Source of the DNA: JANRKG01 sp033763635
Lineage (GTDB): Bacteria; Cyanobacteriota; Cyanobacteriia; GCF-001939115
Direction: 5' to 3'
Length of the DNA: 5,100 nucleotides
Assembly: GCA_033763635.1 (NCBI GenBank)
Contig: JANRKG010000362.1
Location: forward strand, 1-5,100
Within the stretch, counting starts at the first letter, position 1, and each line of letters starts with the position of its first letter. Shown here piece after piece: positions 4,379 through 5,100 of this stretch. Under the pieces are notes generated by a model that worked only from the letters and a program-made list of their open reading frames with translations, ran no database searches and was not told the origin of the DNA. The position numbers and the translations under genes were made by a program.

Positions 4379-5100
4379 ATGTCAGTAAAAGCACTGTTAA
4401 AACAAACTTTCACACGGGTTTTGAACTTGTCGGTGGGGCTAGCGGTAGGGGCATCCGCCTCGATGGGGTTTGGAGTAAAGCCAGCAGACGCGGCTTCCCT
4501 ATTGGTAGGGAATACCGATGGCAATAATGTTGTTCTTTTTGACAGCACCACTGGACAGTTTCAAAAAGAATTTATTGCGCCTGGGAGTGGCGGTTTACTT
4601 CGGCCTGATGATTTAGTATTGGGTCCCGATGGCAACCTGTACATCAGTAGTGGTGGGGACAGTGGTACGGGAAAAATTCTGCGCTACAACAGCCAAACAG
4701 GTCAGTTTATCGATGTGTTTGCTGAAGGTGGAATTCGCCCCTATGGTATTGCTTTTGGTCCTGATGGCTACTTGTACGTCAGCAGCTTCCGAACCGACGA
4801 AATTCTGCGCTTTGATGCCACAACGGGCACCTTCGTTGATGTGTTTGCGACTGGAACCAAAACCGCAAATGGCTTAAATGGCCCGAATGATCTCCTGTTT
4901 ACTCCGGATGGTAAGCTCCTGGTTTCCACTCAGGGAAGTGTCGCCTTAGGGGGTGGCACCATTTCTTTTCGTTTCGGCTTTGAGAGCCAGGTTATCAGCT
5001 ACGATATTGCGACCAAGCAATCGACCGTTCTAGTAAACCAACCTGCTCCTGCCCCTGGGAGTGGCTTTGTTAGCTTCCTGGGGTTAGCGCTTGGGCCAAC
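4379..5100 (+). CDS. Exported beta-propeller protein (NHL/SMP-30-like), 3' end outside the window
   Basis: The frame is open for 240 codons to the window edge with no stop. Residues 1-38 form a clear signal peptide: K4, K8 and R13, a hydrophobic core (LSVGLAVGASASMGFGV), and cleavage near A-D-A at 36-38. The rest consists of propeller blades with period 45-48. The units GPDGNLYISS (82), GPDGYLYVSS (127) and TPDGKLLVST (175) alternate with VVLFDSTTGQF (52), ILRYNSQTGQFIDVF (100) and ILRFDATTGTFVDVF (142). This is the pattern of NHL, SMP-30 and Vgb-type propellers; no catalytic residues can be assigned. Closely similar cyanobacterial proteins that I remember often end in a PEP-CTERM sorting signal, but that end is not visible here. 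ATG 4379 is preferred over in-frame ATG 4352, because 4352 lies in a stem-loop and lacks a Shine-Dalgarno, and because 4379 gives a compact signal peptide. Confidence 0.85.
   Translation, partial: MSVKALLKQTFTRVLNLSVGLAVGASASMGFGVKPADAASLLVGNTDGNNVVLFDSTTGQFQKEFIAPGSGGLLRPDDLVLGPDGNLYISSGGDSGTGKILRYNSQTGQFIDVFAEGGIRPYGIAFGPDGYLYVSSFRTDEILRFDATTGTFVDVFATGTKTANGLNGPNDLLFTPDGKLLVSTQGSVALGGGTISFRFGFESQVISYDIATKQSTVLVNQPAPAPGSGFVSFLGLALGP

Noticed and set aside
4318..4551. Minus-strand 77-codon frame over the propeller gene start
   Set aside because: It is antisense to the leader and signal peptide of a supported gene and has no motif or ribosome site.
4629..4877. Plus-strand 82-codon frame inside the propeller gene
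   Set aside because: It is another frame of the signal-peptide/beta-propeller gene that starts at 4379; its Cys- and Met-rich composition is not protein-like.

Overview
The window looks like cyanobacterial chromosome. Two exact HIP1 octamers (GCGATCGC, both in the extended form GGCGATCGCC) lie inside one gene, and CGATCG-type sites recur elsewhere. The protein types also fit: a subtilisin with tandem W_rich_C-type repeats, and a secreted beta-propeller of a kind I associate with PEP-CTERM proteins. The exact genus cannot be read from this; a filamentous Leptolyngbya- or Oscillatoria-like organism is a guess.

Layout. Positions 1-417 hold no gene I can defend. The left part (about 41-165) is a GC-rich tract with three short hairpins, two of them capped by TTCG loops. 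The rest is AT-rich leader with a degenerate intergenic repeat and a 14-bp palindrome. A complete subtilisin-family (S8) protease follows at 418-2691, with an intact Asp/His/Ser triad, no recognisable Sec signal, and three C-terminal repeats of about 110 residues. A probable intrinsic terminator (2708-2738) separates it from a same-strand glutaminase, glsA (start chosen at 2789, end 3712). A small secreted protein of unknown function lies convergently on the minus strand (3803-4174). Its strong terminator (3722-3758) fills the gap after glsA. A divergent intergenic region (4175-4378) then leads to a plus-strand gene for a signal-peptide-bearing beta-propeller protein, which starts at 4379 and runs off the window. 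That gene has no stop inside the window.

The genes do not form an obvious operon or pathway. Three of the four products look exported or extracellular (the protease by an unknown route) and one is a cytosolic glutamine-degrading enzyme. I see no clear undescribed multi-gene system. The points most worth a second look are: a gene-conversion-like block between two protease repeats; the apparent loss in glsA of a substrate-binding Glu that is conserved in the family; a stem-loop that buries the Shine-Dalgarno of the propeller gene; and the structured GC-rich tract at the left edge, which could be an RNA or a transposon-end remnant.
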